Shown here: in pieces, positions 50,001 through 59,240 of the stretch
Layout: the number at the start of each line of letters is the position of its first letter
How positions within the stretch are numbered: the first letter of the stretch is position 1
Assembly (NCBI GenBank): GCA_011390515.1
Contig: JAABSJ010000003.1
Span: 1 to 64,000 of the forward strand
Direction of reading: 5' to 3'
DNA from: Oscillatoria sp.
GTDB taxonomy: Bacteria; Cyanobacteriota; Cyanobacteriia; Cyanobacteriales; Laspinemataceae
Length of the DNA stretch: 64,000 nt
The notes under the pieces: model-generated
Database searches by the model: none
What the model was told of the DNA's origin: nothing
The model's input: the letters and a program-made list of their open reading frames with translations, nothing else
Translations under genes and position numbers: made by a program

Positions 50001-51251
50001 AAAATTGAAGCCGGTCAAATTTCTCTGAATGAAACCAGCTTTGACCTTTATCGGTTATTAACCACTCTGGAAGAAATGTTTCGCCTCAAAGCTGAGTCGA
50101 AAGGATTAAAACTGATTGTTGAGCGCATTCCCCATCTGCCTGTTTTCATCAAAACTGATGAAAGTAAATTGCGGCAAGTTTTAATTAACTTACTGGGAAA
50201 TGCTATCAAGTTTACAGAAACCGGAGGGGTAGCGGTCCGGGTCGCAACTCAACAACAACTCTCGGGAATGCGCCCTCAATCCGATGAGGAAATAGACTCC
50301 TATTTGGTTTGTGAAATTGAAGATACAGGACCGGGAATTAGTGCGGAAGAACTGGATAGCTTATTTGACCCCTTTGTGCAAACAGAAACGGGAAGAAATT
50401 CACAATCTGGGACCGGCTTAGGGCTGCCCATTAGCCGTCAGTTTGTGGAGTTAATGGGGGGTGAAATTACCGTTAGTTCTACCTTAGACAAAGGCACTAT
50501 TTTTAAATTCAACATCCAAATTAGTCCTGCCGAGGGCATCAGTGCGATGACTCAATCATCCAGCCAACGAGTGATTGGGTTAGCCCCCAATCAACCCGCT
50601 TATCGGATTTTGGTGGTTGAGGATAAATGGGAAAGCCGGTTGTTACTGAAAAATCTGCTTGAACCTTTAGGTTTTGAAGTCAAAGAAGCAGTGAATGGCG
50701 CAGAAGCGGTGACGATGTGGCAGAGTTGGCAACCCCATCTGATTTGGATGGATATGCAAATGCCGGTGATGGATGGCTATGAAGCCACGAAACAAATTAA
50801 ACAGAGCCAGAGTGAGCCAATTCCGGTGATTATTGGGTTAACAGCTAGTGCATTTGAAGAAAATCGCATCAGGGTTTTGGAGGCGGGATGTGATGATTTT
50901 GCGAGTAAGCCGTTTCGCGAACCCGTTATTTTTGAAAAGATGGCTGAACATCTCGGAGTGCGTTATGTTTATGAAGAGGTTCGGTCCTCTGATGTCAGTC
51001 GTCCCCAACTGTCGGGTCAGTCCGAGGCGGCAGTGATCACCGACTGCTGGCAGCGAATGCCCCAGGAGTGGAAAACTCAACTGCATCAAGCGGCGAGAGA
51101 ATTGGATGATGAGGCGATCGCCACTTTAACAGCCCAAATTCCCGATTCAGATGCAGTCTTAGCTGACCAGATTACTAATTTTGTAATGCACCTTCGCTTT
51201 GATAAAATTCTGGAATTAATTGAAAGCAATGAACAAGTTGATGAATCGTAA
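44052..51251 (+). CDS. Ser/Thr kinase-AAA ATPase-GAF-PAS-histidine kinase-receiver protein (HstK-like), paralog 1
   Basis: IIHKDIKPSNMIIQ, LAYMSPEQTGRMNRAIDYRTDFYSLGVTFYEMLTGELP; VAGYSGVGKSALV; SKMSHELRTPLNAILGFTQIL; WMDMQMPVMDGYEATK. Confidence 0.93.
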   Translation: MIELSGYQIGEELYRNSKRVVYRGIREADGLPVILKTLGTEYPSPTDIAQLHHEYEMTQDLKLGGIIEPLSLEIRSNLPVLILPDTGGISLKTFLNQQRLEVETFLKVGIQLAQILGEIHQHHIIHKDIKPSNMIIQPQSLEVKLIDFAIASKLSKETAAAVHPNSLEGTLAYMSPEQTGRMNRAIDYRTDFYSLGVTFYEMLTGELPCQAEEAIEVVHCHIARMPVPPTELVPEIPVTVSNLVMKLLAKTAENRYQSGFGLKKDLEICLKKWQQTGEVDEFSLGEQDVSGKLEIPQKLYGRDRELAQLLAAFERVCGGAAELILVAGYSGVGKSALVQETQKPLVKHRGYFISGKFDQFKRNIPYDSLIQAFQSLIRQILTENEAQIQEWKEKLLAALGPNGQAIVDVIPAVEFIVGKQPPLLELGPTESQNRFSQVFKQFISVFTRKEHPLVVFLDDLQWADSASLKLIEGLISDTDSEYLLLIGAYRDNEVSAIHPLMQTRENLEKVGASVKQIILEPLQLIHVEELVRDALNQSIDSKELAKLLFNQAGGNPFFSIQLLTTLYRESLLIYDWESQRWQWDINQIQAVGISDYNVTELMVRNICQLPSATQKALTLAACIGNTFNLELLAIVNEESISVTANQLQPAVESGLIYLVTNDYKTLLLLSKAESQEATLKDVKFDYKFLHDRVQQAAYSLIPEEQKKQTHLKIGRLLLQNTTEEEQKDNIFALVNQLNHGTDLLISQAERYQLAALNLIAGQKAKAAAAYESAVKYLSVGLGLLGEDSWDFQYELTFNLHLEAAECEFITTNFEGSQHLSNILLNQAKTLLEKVKVYEIQIQFNISHNQLRAAIEIGVGVLEMLEVQLEQEPPKDLVVDNLADLPAMTDPDKLAAMGILNNIVAAAYVGHPAMFPVIIFTMITLSIQYGNSAPAAYAYAFYGGLLCGELGDINSGYQFGQLGVYLLGKFNAKSVKSKILCVFNIFVRPWKEPLAKSLMAFLEGVQSGIEMGDLEFACHNSVTYCNYLFLDGEVLEKVAKEQVKYANFAIKLKQVFDICYTQVYQQLVGNLQGKAPDKLYLIGENFNRQERLPSMKKSQNATLMYSYYVAEIILFYLFRDYYQALVSVNLASEYAPGGLGLMYSAAYNFYHSLALLAWYPSAQPEKQKEYLLEVDANQKKMANWAFHCPENFQHKYELVEAEKARVLGQREQAMDYYEQAIQGAKEQGYLQDEALANELAGEFQLSLGRIKIAKMYMIDAYSCYLRWGANAKVADLEERYPQLLTQDLKQSLNTSMGETNSSSSTTESSLLDLESVMKAAQTISGEIILPQLLENLMKILIENAGAETGVLILSKADEWVIEAAGNKQELRVRQSIPVSSSLDIPLSVIQYVKRTQNDVILADAREEELFRGDRYILESQPKSILCCPILSQGKLIGILYLENNLITGAFTPRRVEVLRMLSAQAALSLENAQLYEAQKEYSRKLEQTVQERTQELQQSNTRYYNLAANIPGMIYQLMMHPDGTSSCPYVSPGSREIFGIEAEAFMEDISLFYEVTHPEDREKFSESIARSATTLEPWHWTWRIIVSGEIKWVQGDSRPEQQPDGSIIWDGLVIDISDRKQAEEELRTSEERWQLALKGNNDGIWDWNIQTNEAFFSPRWKEMIGYEDHEIVNQPEEFFKILHPDDRDWVWQALQDHIKGQTLYYSAEFRLQCKDGSYKWMLSRAQALWDELGNPLRLVGSHTDITDRKQREEALEFIVLGTASAIGSAFFNSLVQSLAQVSQARYAVVAEIDLTQHKAQTLAFWTGEDFGQNFEYNLDGTACECVIQNAEPYYTDQVKQLFPNNSDLKALGVEAYWGTPLYDSTGKIIGILSVLDDRPIERNSLLDSILKIFAARAGAELERQQAQSKLNAAKEAADAASKAKGEFLSKMSHELRTPLNAILGFTQILNRDNSLKSQQQDYLGIISRAGEHLLTLINDVLEMSKIEAGQISLNETSFDLYRLLTTLEEMFRLKAESKGLKLIVERIPHLPVFIKTDESKLRQVLINLLGNAIKFTETGGVAVRVATQQQLSGMRPQSDEEIDSYLVCEIEDTGPGISAEELDSLFDPFVQTETGRNSQSGTGLGLPISRQFVELMGGEITVSSTLDKGTIFKFNIQISPAEGISAMTQSSSQRVIGLAPNQPAYRILVVEDKWESRLLLKNLLEPLGFEVKEAVNGAEAVTMWQSWQPHLIWMDMQMPVMDGYEATKQIKQSQSEPIPVIIGLTASAFEENRIRVLEAGCDDFASKPFREPVIFEKMAEHLGVRYVYEEVRSSDVSRPQLSGQSEAAVITDCWQRMPQEWKTQLHQAARELDDEAIATLTAQIPDSDAVLADQITNFVMHLRFDKILELIESNEQVDES

Positions 51252-51326
51252 CCCTTGATTTTTCGGGTTTTCCAAGATGAAAATAGTCTGTTATTTGTTT
51301 GAAGAGACCTAGGAGGGGAGAAAAAC

Positions 51327-54300
51327 ATGATTCAACTGAGTGGCTATCAAATAAGGGAAGAAATTTACCGAAATAGCAAGCGGGTGGTGTATCGAGGCAT
51401 TCGAGAAGTCGATGGGTTGCCGGTGATTTTAAAAACCCTGGGAACGGAGTATCCGAGTCCAACGGATATCGCTCAACTCCATCATGAATATGAGATAACT
51501 CAAGATTTACAATTAGGGGGAATCATTGAGCCATTAAGTTTGGAAATCAGCAGTCATTTGCCGGTTTTGATTTTACCCGATACGGGAGGGATTTCTTTGA
51601 AAATATTTCTCCATCAACATCGCTTGGGGGTGGAGGGGTTTTTAAAAGTTGCGATTCAGTTGGCCCAAACCCTAGGGGAAATTCATCAATACCACATTAT
51701 TCATAAAGATATTAAACCTAGCAATATTATTATTCAACCTCAGAGTTTAGAGGTGAAGTTAATTGACTTTGCGATCGCCTCTAAATTATCCAAGGAAACG
51801 GCGGCTGCGGTCCATCCCAATAGCTTAGAAGGAACCCTCGCCTATATGTCCCCGGAACAAACTGGGCGGATGAATCGGGCGATTGATTATCGCACGGATT
51901 TTTACTCGTTAGGGGTGACTTTTTATGAAATGCTCACGGGGGAATTACCTTATCAAATAGAGGAGGCGATCGAGCTAGTTCACTGCCATATTGCCCGGAT
52001 GCCAGTTCCCCCGAATGAACGGGTTTCGGAGATTCCCGTCGCCGTTTCTAACCTAGTGATGAAATTATTGGCCAAAAATGCAGAGAACCGCTATCAAAGT
52101 GGGTTGGGGTTAAAAACGGATTTAGAAATTTGCCTAAAACAATGGCAAGAACAGGGGAGGATTGATGAGTTTAAGTTGGGAGAAAAAGACTTTTCCGGTC
52201 AATTGGAGATTCCCCAAAAATTATACGGACGGGACCGAGAAAGGGCGCAAATTTTATCGGCTTTTGAACGAGTCTGTGGAGGAGCAACTGAACTAATTCT
52301 GATTTCCGGGTATTCTGGGGTGGGTAAATCCGCTTTAGTGCAGGAAACTCAGAAACCGTTAGTGAAACATCGGGGCTATTTTATTGGCGGCAAGTTTGAC
52401 CAACTCAAGGTAAATATTCCTTATGCTGCGGTGATTCAAGCCTTTGCATCCCTAGTCCGGCAACTGCTGAGTGAACCGGAAGCCCAGATTAAAGCGTGGA
52501 AAGAGAAAATATTAGGGGCGATCGGAGAAAATGGCCAGGTGATTATCGAGGTGATTCCCGAAGTAGAACTAATTATCGGCCCTCAACCGGCATTGGTTTC
52601 TCTGCCTCCGACGGAATCTCAAAATCGGTTTAATTTAGTCTTTCAAAATTTCATCACTATTTTTACTCAAAAAGAACACCCTCTGATTCTCTTTGTTGAC
52701 GATTTACAGTGGGCCGATTTAGCATCTTTGGAATTAATTAAGCGAGTTATTACAGAGAATCAAAACCATCACTTATTGATGATTGTTTCTTATCGAGATA
52801 ATGAAGTCAGCGCGACTCATCCCGTGGAGTTGAGTTTACAAACGATTAAAAAGACGCCAGTCCCGGTGACTGAAATCAATCTTACCCCTTTGAATGTTCA
52901 TCATGTCAATGACTTACTGGCCGAAACTTTAAATTGTACGACCGCCAAATCTTTTAGTCTGGCAAAGCTGATTTTGAAGAAAACCCAGGGTAATCCTTTT
53001 TTCTTAACCCAGGTTTTAAAATCTTTAGAAGAAGACCAGTTGTTAACCTTTAATTGGGATAAAGGGAGTTGGGATTGGCAAATCAGCCAAATCGAAAAAA
53101 TTGGGATAACCGAAAATGTTGTAGAGTTAATGGTTAGCAAAATTCAAAAATTGCAGCCCAAAACTCAAACGGCTTTAAAATTAGCAGCTTGTATTGGCAA
53201 CTGCTTTGATATGGAAATGCTATCCATTGTCAATGAGCGATCGCCTCAGTTGACAAGTAGAGATTTGTGGGAAGCTATTCAAGAAGAATTGATTGTCCCC
53301 TTAGCTAAAACTCATACTCTGTCCCGGGTTAGAGAACCTCGTGAGGGAGAAAAAGTCGGCTACCAGTTTTTACACGATCGCGTCCAACAAGCGGCTTACT
53401 CCCTGATTCCAGAAGCCCGCAAAAAAGAAACTCATTGGAAAATTGCCGAACTTTTACTGAGTAATACTCCTCAGAAAAAGATAGAGGAAAACATTTTTGA
53501 AATTGTCAACCATTTTAACTATAGCCGTGAACTGATAACAAATTTTGAACAAAGAAATAAATTAGCTCGATTAAATTTAAGAGCAGGACAGAAAGCGCTA
53601 TCAGCTAATGCTTATGAATTGGCTGACACCTATTTTCAGATTGGGTTAAAACTTTTAGGACAAGATAGCTGGGAGACTGATTATCTCACGACTCTAAGGC
53701 TGCATATTCAGGCTGCTTATGCGGCTTACCTCAATACGGATTTTGAACGGATGGAGGATTTGGTAAAAATTGGCCTGGTCCAAGCCCAATCTATCCTAGA
53801 CCAAGTTAATTTTTATGAAATCAGAATTAAAGCCTATAGTGCTTACAGCCAACAACTCAAAGCGTTAGAAAATACCCAAAAAGCGCTTGAATTATTAGAG
53901 ATTCATTTGCCTGAACAGCCAACCTTCGCCGATATTCAAGTGGGGCTAAATGAAATATCGCACCAATTAACGGGAAAGGCTATCCCAGATTTAATCGATT
54001 TACCTGAAATGTCCGAGGGTCATCAAAAAGCCGGGATGCGGATTCTCAATAGTGCGATCGCCCCCGCCTATCAAGTTGCCCCGATGCTGCTACCCTTGAT
54101 TGTAGTTCAGGAAATTAAGTTATCCCTAACCTATGGCAATACCGATGAATCCGCTTATGCTTACGCTTGTTATGGCCTGATTTTATGTGGCATTGTTGGC
54201 GATATTGAAACCGGCCATCAATTTGGTCAGTTGGCCTTAAAAGTTTTAGAAAAATTTAATAACCAGGAATTGAAATGCCGGACTTTAATGGTAGTGAATA

Positions 54301-57300
54301 ATAATGTGGGTGTCTGGAAGGAACCACTCCAGGAAACTATCCCACCTTTGCTCACAGCTTATGAGAGCGGATTGGGAACTGGAGATTTAGAATATGCAGG
54401 TCTTTCGGCTTATAATTATTGCCTCAATTCCTATTTGGCAGGAAAAGAACTCTCTAAACTGGAATCAGAGATTGCTTGTTATAATTATTTGCTTAAAAAA
54501 ATTAAACAAGCCCCCCCTCTGACTTATTGCCAAATGTCTTGGCAGGTGGTCTTAAATTTAATCAACAAATCAGACAATCCGGTGAACCTGGTCGGGGCAG
54601 CTTATAATGAAGAGACGATGCTACCGATCCATGAAGCAGCCTGCGATCGCTATGCCCTCTGTTGTTTATATTTACACAAACTCATTCTAAGTTATTTATT
54701 TCGGCAACATCAACAGGCGGTGGTCAATGCTGGTATTGCTGCAAGCTACTTAGATGTATTAACATCGGTTTATCCCCTACCACTGTTTTATTTTTACGAT
54801 GCTCTCTCCGCTTTGGCTATGTATCTACAGGCGTCAGAAGCTGAACAAGCGCAGATTCTGGTTAAGGTGGAAACCAACCAAGAAAAAATGAAAAACTGGG
54901 CCAGCTTTGCGCCAGCTAATTTTCAACAGAAGTATGAATTAGTTGAGGCGGAAAAAGCGCGGGTTAAGGGAGAAGTGTTGGAGGCGATGAATTTTTATGA
55001 CCTAGCGATCGCCACGGCACAAAACAATCACTATATCCAAGAAGAAGCCCTCGCCTGGGAATTGGCGGCAGAGTTTTATGAACAGCTTGGACGCGACCCG
55101 ATTGCCGGATTTTATCGCAAAAAAGCCCATTCCTGCTACTATCGCTGGGGCGCATTAGCTAAAGTCCAGGATTTAGAAAGTCGATTTGCTGATTTAAACT
55201 CTAAAACCATAGAAGTAAGCACTACGGAACTTCAAACCCATAATTATACCGAGTCAAAAAGTAGCGGTTACGATATATTTTTAGATTTGAATACGGTCAT
55301 TCAAGCGACTCAAGCTCTGATTGGGGAAGTACAGCTAGACAACTTATTAGCGAAACTGATGCGTCTTGCTCTTGAAAATGCGGGAGCGCAAATGGGGTAT
55401 TTGCTCTTGAATCAAAATGGTAATTTTGTGATAGAGGCAGCGGGTCATATTGAACAAACTGAGATGGCTGTTCGACAGGCGATCGCTGTGGAAACTAGCT
55501 CCTGTTTACCCCTGTCTTTAATTAACTATGTCAGTCGCACCCAAGAAGATGTTGTCCTCAATGATGCCAATCAAAATGACCAATTTAACAGTGATCCGTA
55601 CATTTTAGCGACCCAGCCGAAGTCTGTGTTATGTACGCCAATTTTGGGTCAAGGTAAGCTGATCGGGATTCTGTACTTGGAAAATAACCTGCTTGTGGGA
55701 GCCTTTAGTCCCTCCCGAGTGGAATTGCTCAAATTGATCTCCTCTCAAGCGGCGATCGCCTTGGAAAATGCCCAACTTTATCAAGCGCAAAAAGAGTATG
55801 CGTGTCAGTTAGAAAAACAGGTACAAGAGCGCACCCAACAACTCCAACAAAGCAATACTCGATATTATAATCTCGCCGCCAATATCCCGGGGATGATTTA
55901 TCAATTTATGATGCACCCCGATGGAATATTTACTTGTCCCTATATCAGTCCAGGTTGTCGCAAGATTTATGGAGTTGAACCGGAAGCGGCGATGGAAAAC
56001 ATCTCTTTATTGATGGATTTAACCCATCCAGACGATCGCGCGCAACATATCGAATCCATCACCCGTTCAGCCACCACCTTAGAACCCTGGCATTTTATTG
56101 GGAGAATTATCGTATCCGGTCAAATTAAATGGGTTCAAGGAGATGCTAACCCCGAACCACAACCGGATGGGAGTATTCTCTGGGATGGATTAGTGGTTGA
56201 TATCAGCGATCGCAAACAAGCGGAAGAGGAATTACAAAAAAGTGAAGAACGTTGGCAGTTAGCCTTAAAAGGTAACAATGATGGGATTTGGGACTGGAAT
56301 CTTCCCACGAATGAAGTCTTTTTCTCCCCGCGATGGAAGCAAATTATCGGATATGAAGACCATGAAATGGCGAATGAACTCAATGAATGGTTGCAGCGAG
56401 TTCATCCCGAGGATTACACCCGCGTCTCCCAATTATGCCAAGAACATCTCCAGGGAAAAATCGCCTTTTATAGCACCGAATATCGCTTGCGGTGTAAAGA
56501 TGGGACTTACAAATGGATTTTAGACCGGGGACAGGCCCTCTGGGATGAAGCGGGTAACCCCATTAGAATGACTGGCTCAAATACGGATATTAGCGATCGC
56601 AAACAAGCTGAAGAAGCCCTCCGCCAAAGCGAAGAACAATTCCGAACTTTAGTCTCTAGTATTCCCGGTGCCGTTTATCGCTGCTTATGTGATTATGAGT
56701 GGACGATGCAGTACATTAGCGATTGTGTAGAGGAAATCACCGGGTATCCTAGCGCCTCCTTTATTAATAATAATTCCCAAAGTTTTGCAAACATTATTCA
56801 TCCTGAAGACCGAGAACGAGCTGAATCCATCATCCTAGAAGCCACTGCAACCAACCAGCCTTTTATTGTAGAATATCGAATCATTCATGCCGACGGGAGT
56901 ACCCGCTGGATGTATGAAAAAGGCCAAGCTATTCTTGGGGAAACTGAAGAAATCATGTATCTGAGCGGGGTCATTTTTGATGTGACCGATCGCAAGCTGG
57001 CTGAAGAATCACTGGCTGAAAGTGAACGAAAATATCGACATTTAGTTGAAACCTCTCAGGACCTCATCTTTTCTACAGACCAATTCGGCTATTTTACCTT
57101 TGTCAACCAGGCTGTCAAACAAATTTATGGCTATGAACCGGAAGAAATGATTGGTCGTCCTTTCACAGATTTTCAGCCTCCCGAACAAGCCGCCAAAGAT
57201 ATTGCAGTTTTTCAAGAGGTTTTCCAAACCGGCTCCTTATTTCAGTATGAAACCGTTCATCTCAGTAAAACCGGAAATCAGATTAATTTTCTGTTTAATG

Positions 57301-59240
57301 TAATTATCATCCGAGATTTAGAAGGAAGCATAATCGGAATTACGGGGACCGCCAGCGATATTACCCAACGCAAACAGGCGGAAGAAGCCTTGCTTCAAAG
57401 CGAAGCAAAGTTGCAAAAAATAACCGCAAATATACCGGGCATGGTCTATCAATTTCATCTGCAAGTTGATGGTAGTATGAAATTTTCATTTGTCAGTGAG
57501 GGATGTAAGACGATATATAACAAAGAACCCAAAGATATTCTTGAGAATGCCCATTTAATTATTGATACAACTCATCCCGATGATTTACAACGATTTTATG
57601 AGACAGTGGAAGAATCGGCTAAAACTTTACAACCTTGGAACTGGGAAGGAAGGTTTATCAACCCATCGGGGGAAGTCAATTGGATGCAAGGAAATTCCAC
57701 GCCAGAAAAACAAGAAAATGGAGAAATTGTTTGGTATGGTATTGTTTTTGAAATTACGGAGCGCAAACGAGTCGAATTAGCCCTACAAGAAGCAAAGAAA
57801 GCGGCGGATGCTGCCAGTCAAGCTAAAGGGGAATTTCTCTCAAAAATGAGTCATGAATTGCGAACCCCACTGAATGCGATTCTTGGCTTTACGCAAATTC
57901 TCAACCGGGATAATACCCTCAAACCCCAACAACAAGACTATCTCGGCATTATCTCTCGGGCGGGGGAACATTTGCTGACACTGATTAATGATGTTTTAGA
58001 AATGTCCAAAATTGAAGCGGGTCGAATTTCCCTGAATGAAACCAGCTTTGACCTGTATCGGCTGTTAACATCCCTGGAAGAAATGTTTAAACTCAAAGCT
58101 GAATCCAACGGCTTACAGCTTATCTTTGAACGCACGCCCGATTTGCCCCCGTTTATCAAAACCGACGAAAGTAAATTGCGGCAAGTTTTGATTAACCTCC
58201 TGGGGAATGCCATCAAATTCACAGATAAAGGGGGAATCGCCGTCCGGGTGAGGACGGAAGCCCAATCTTTGTTTACAGAAGGGGTTGAGGGAGAATCAGC
58301 CACCTATCTGGTTTGTGAAATTGAAGATACCGGACCTGGGATTAGTGCGGAAGAACTGGATACCTTATTTGACCCTTTTGTGCAAACGGAAACCGGACGA
58401 AAGTCGCAATCAGGGACGGGTTTGGGACTTCCGATTAGTCGTCAATTCGTGCAATTAATGGGGGGTAAAATCACCGTGAGTTCTACCCTAGAAAAAGGGA
58501 CAATTTTTAAATTTGATATCAAAATTAGTCCGGCAGATGCCATGACTCCGGGGACTGAGGTACAGCGTCAGCGCGTGATTGGGTTAGCGGCGAATCAACC
58601 GGAGTATCGGATTTTGGTGGTTGAGGATAAATGGGAAAGTCGTCTGTTGCTGCGGAATCTGCTGTCGCCTCTGGGGTTTGAAGTGCGCGAAGCGGTGAAT
58701 GGGGAAGATGCGGTGACGATGTGCCACAGTTGGCAACCCCATCTGATTTGGATGGATATGCAAATGCCGGTGATGGATGGTTATGAGGCGACTCGGCAAA
58801 TTAAACGGATGACTAATGGACCAATTCCGGTTATTATTGGGTTAACGGCCAGTGCATTTGAAGAAAATCGGGCAATGGTTTTGGAGGCAGGATGTGATGA
58901 TTTTGCCAGTAAACCGTTTCGCGAGGATGTGATTTTTCAAAAAATGGCTGAACATCTCGGGGTGCGTTATCTTTATGAAGAAATTCCTGGTGCGGATGTG
59001 AGTAGTCACTCTCCCTCGGTTCCAGGGAACTGCTTGACGGTAACCGAATGTTTGCAAGGAATGCCGACGGAGTGGAAAACCCAACTCTATCAAGCGGCGA
59101 GTGAATTGGATGATGAGGCGATCGCCACCTTAATTACCCAAATTCCTGACTCCCATACAGCTTTAGCAACTACCCTCACCAATTTGGTGACTCAACTGCG
59201 ATTTGATAAAATTATTGAGTTAATTCAAACCAATGACTAG
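51327..59240 (+). CDS. Ser/Thr kinase-AAA ATPase-GAF-multi-PAS-histidine kinase-receiver protein (HstK-like), paralog 2
   Basis: Same architecture as paralog 1 with near-identical N- and C-terminal blocks and extra PAS repeats. Confidence 0.93.
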   Translation: MIQLSGYQIREEIYRNSKRVVYRGIREVDGLPVILKTLGTEYPSPTDIAQLHHEYEITQDLQLGGIIEPLSLEISSHLPVLILPDTGGISLKIFLHQHRLGVEGFLKVAIQLAQTLGEIHQYHIIHKDIKPSNIIIQPQSLEVKLIDFAIASKLSKETAAAVHPNSLEGTLAYMSPEQTGRMNRAIDYRTDFYSLGVTFYEMLTGELPYQIEEAIELVHCHIARMPVPPNERVSEIPVAVSNLVMKLLAKNAENRYQSGLGLKTDLEICLKQWQEQGRIDEFKLGEKDFSGQLEIPQKLYGRDRERAQILSAFERVCGGATELILISGYSGVGKSALVQETQKPLVKHRGYFIGGKFDQLKVNIPYAAVIQAFASLVRQLLSEPEAQIKAWKEKILGAIGENGQVIIEVIPEVELIIGPQPALVSLPPTESQNRFNLVFQNFITIFTQKEHPLILFVDDLQWADLASLELIKRVITENQNHHLLMIVSYRDNEVSATHPVELSLQTIKKTPVPVTEINLTPLNVHHVNDLLAETLNCTTAKSFSLAKLILKKTQGNPFFLTQVLKSLEEDQLLTFNWDKGSWDWQISQIEKIGITENVVELMVSKIQKLQPKTQTALKLAACIGNCFDMEMLSIVNERSPQLTSRDLWEAIQEELIVPLAKTHTLSRVREPREGEKVGYQFLHDRVQQAAYSLIPEARKKETHWKIAELLLSNTPQKKIEENIFEIVNHFNYSRELITNFEQRNKLARLNLRAGQKALSANAYELADTYFQIGLKLLGQDSWETDYLTTLRLHIQAAYAAYLNTDFERMEDLVKIGLVQAQSILDQVNFYEIRIKAYSAYSQQLKALENTQKALELLEIHLPEQPTFADIQVGLNEISHQLTGKAIPDLIDLPEMSEGHQKAGMRILNSAIAPAYQVAPMLLPLIVVQEIKLSLTYGNTDESAYAYACYGLILCGIVGDIETGHQFGQLALKVLEKFNNQELKCRTLMVVNNNVGVWKEPLQETIPPLLTAYESGLGTGDLEYAGLSAYNYCLNSYLAGKELSKLESEIACYNYLLKKIKQAPPLTYCQMSWQVVLNLINKSDNPVNLVGAAYNEETMLPIHEAACDRYALCCLYLHKLILSYLFRQHQQAVVNAGIAASYLDVLTSVYPLPLFYFYDALSALAMYLQASEAEQAQILVKVETNQEKMKNWASFAPANFQQKYELVEAEKARVKGEVLEAMNFYDLAIATAQNNHYIQEEALAWELAAEFYEQLGRDPIAGFYRKKAHSCYYRWGALAKVQDLESRFADLNSKTIEVSTTELQTHNYTESKSSGYDIFLDLNTVIQATQALIGEVQLDNLLAKLMRLALENAGAQMGYLLLNQNGNFVIEAAGHIEQTEMAVRQAIAVETSSCLPLSLINYVSRTQEDVVLNDANQNDQFNSDPYILATQPKSVLCTPILGQGKLIGILYLENNLLVGAFSPSRVELLKLISSQAAIALENAQLYQAQKEYACQLEKQVQERTQQLQQSNTRYYNLAANIPGMIYQFMMHPDGIFTCPYISPGCRKIYGVEPEAAMENISLLMDLTHPDDRAQHIESITRSATTLEPWHFIGRIIVSGQIKWVQGDANPEPQPDGSILWDGLVVDISDRKQAEEELQKSEERWQLALKGNNDGIWDWNLPTNEVFFSPRWKQIIGYEDHEMANELNEWLQRVHPEDYTRVSQLCQEHLQGKIAFYSTEYRLRCKDGTYKWILDRGQALWDEAGNPIRMTGSNTDISDRKQAEEALRQSEEQFRTLVSSIPGAVYRCLCDYEWTMQYISDCVEEITGYPSASFINNNSQSFANIIHPEDRERAESIILEATATNQPFIVEYRIIHADGSTRWMYEKGQAILGETEEIMYLSGVIFDVTDRKLAEESLAESERKYRHLVETSQDLIFSTDQFGYFTFVNQAVKQIYGYEPEEMIGRPFTDFQPPEQAAKDIAVFQEVFQTGSLFQYETVHLSKTGNQINFLFNVIIIRDLEGSIIGITGTASDITQRKQAEEALLQSEAKLQKITANIPGMVYQFHLQVDGSMKFSFVSEGCKTIYNKEPKDILENAHLIIDTTHPDDLQRFYETVEESAKTLQPWNWEGRFINPSGEVNWMQGNSTPEKQENGEIVWYGIVFEITERKRVELALQEAKKAADAASQAKGEFLSKMSHELRTPLNAILGFTQILNRDNTLKPQQQDYLGIISRAGEHLLTLINDVLEMSKIEAGRISLNETSFDLYRLLTSLEEMFKLKAESNGLQLIFERTPDLPPFIKTDESKLRQVLINLLGNAIKFTDKGGIAVRVRTEAQSLFTEGVEGESATYLVCEIEDTGPGISAEELDTLFDPFVQTETGRKSQSGTGLGLPISRQFVQLMGGKITVSSTLEKGTIFKFDIKISPADAMTPGTEVQRQRVIGLAANQPEYRILVVEDKWESRLLLRNLLSPLGFEVREAVNGEDAVTMCHSWQPHLIWMDMQMPVMDGYEATRQIKRMTNGPIPVIIGLTASAFEENRAMVLEAGCDDFASKPFREDVIFQKMAEHLGVRYLYEEIPGADVSSHSPSVPGNCLTVTECLQGMPTEWKTQLYQAASELDDEAIATLITQIPDSHTALATTLTNLVTQLRFDKIIELIQTND

